Part shown: one piece after another, positions 63,879-64,000 of the stretch
Layout of the letters: every line of letters begins with the position of its first letter
Position numbering within the stretch: the first letter of the stretch is position 1
Assembly (NCBI GenBank): GCA_012518275.1
Contig: JAAYSS010000124.1
Span: forward strand, 39,341-103,340
DNA from: Bacteroidales bacterium
GTDB lineage: Bacteria > Bacteroidota > Bacteroidia > Bacteroidales > Paludibacteraceae
Reading direction: 5' to 3'
DNA length: 64,000 bases
Made by a program: the position numbers and the translations under genes
The notes under the pieces: model-generated
The model's database searches: none
What the model saw: only the letters and a program-made list of their open reading frames with translations
What the model was told of the DNA's origin: nothing

Positions 63879-64000
63879 ATGAGAAAAATAGCATTGTTGT
63901 TTACATTTACTATTTTGTTTGCCGGGTTGCTCACGGCGCAATTCAGAATGCATCGTCAATCATTTGGTCCACAAGTGGAAACGAAAGTGATGACTTTTAA
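63879..64000 (+). CDS. N-terminus of an exported protein (partial)
   Basis: An ATG at 63879 opens a frame that runs off the right edge after 40 codons. The first 21 residues form a clear signal peptide (RKIALLFTFTILFAGLLTAQ) with cleavage expected before or after Gln. The following residues (FRMHRQSFGPQ) do not identify a family. It begins 73 nt after rarA. Confidence 0.6.
   Translation, partial: MRKIALLFTFTILFAGLLTAQFRMHRQSFGPQVETKVMTF

Noticed and set aside
1..64000. CRISPR arrays, insertion sequences, prophage or conjugative genes
   Set aside because: No regularly spaced repeats, transposase, integrase or phage structural genes were found on either strand.

Overview
The window looks like core chromosome of an AT-rich member of the Bacteroidota, most likely order Bacteroidales. 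The evidence is a SusC/SusD pair, TonB-dependent receptors with carboxypeptidase-like N-terminal domains, many short lipoprotein signals ending in a Cys, near absence of Shine-Dalgarno sites, and promoters of the Bacteroidota type (TTTG, 18-21 nt, TAnnTTTG). A type IX secretion sorting domain and a PorD-like (DUF4835) gene point away from Bacteroides itself, towards families such as Paludibacteraceae, Dysgonomonadaceae or Porphyromonadaceae; this placement is inference. No transposase, integrase, phage gene or CRISPR array was seen.

Layout. 1-2 kb: two exported proteins (a T9SS-sorted protein and a DUF4465 lipoprotein) from the end of a larger surface locus. 2-5.3 kb: an aldehyde dehydrogenase behind a long structured leader, a B3/B4-domain protein, and an outer-membrane barrel whose signal peptide is broken by a frameshift. 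5.3-8.2 kb: purM, tRNA-Ser(CGA) and an unrecognised lipoprotein. 8.3-15.4 kb: a surface-glycan style cluster (two FemAB/GNAT-like acyltransferases and a GT4 in one overlapping operon, converging on FAD-oxidoreductase, flippase and GT2). 15.5-20.3 kb: an Oar-like TonB receptor paired with a BACON/OB mosaic lipoprotein. 20.6 kb: hotdog thioesterase. 21-35.4 kb: a polysaccharide utilization locus with two GH144 enzymes, LamG lipoprotein, SusD, SusC, a GH3 beta-glucosidase and a Y_Y_Y/LuxR-type regulator; the enzyme set predicts beta-1,2-glucan (sophoran) use.

35.6-64 kb is mostly housekeeping: HU, tandem rhomboid proteases plus an EEP hydrolase, gcvH-purE-pgk, a C-terminal processing protease with dCMP deaminase and Mpl, an MBL hydrolase, a second S41 protease, recN-porD-rpoZ-bamD (without the coaBC gene expected there), apbE, a HlyC/CorC protein, dihydroorotase, polyprenol-phosphate mannosyltransferase, a WalJ-like MBL protein, a PolB-like exonuclease with MltF, a PiT phosphate transporter, and rarA.

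How they work together. In the PUL, surface lipoproteins (SusD, LamG and perhaps the Ig-GH144) should bind and cut beta-1,2-glucan, SusC should import oligosaccharides, and the second GH144 and GH3 should finish them to glucose, with the membrane-spanning regulator sensing a breakdown product. The most unusual items are the BACON/OB lipoprotein with its receptor, the frameshifted barrel gene, the structured leader of the aldehyde dehydrogenase, and an attenuator-like hairpin inside the PUL.
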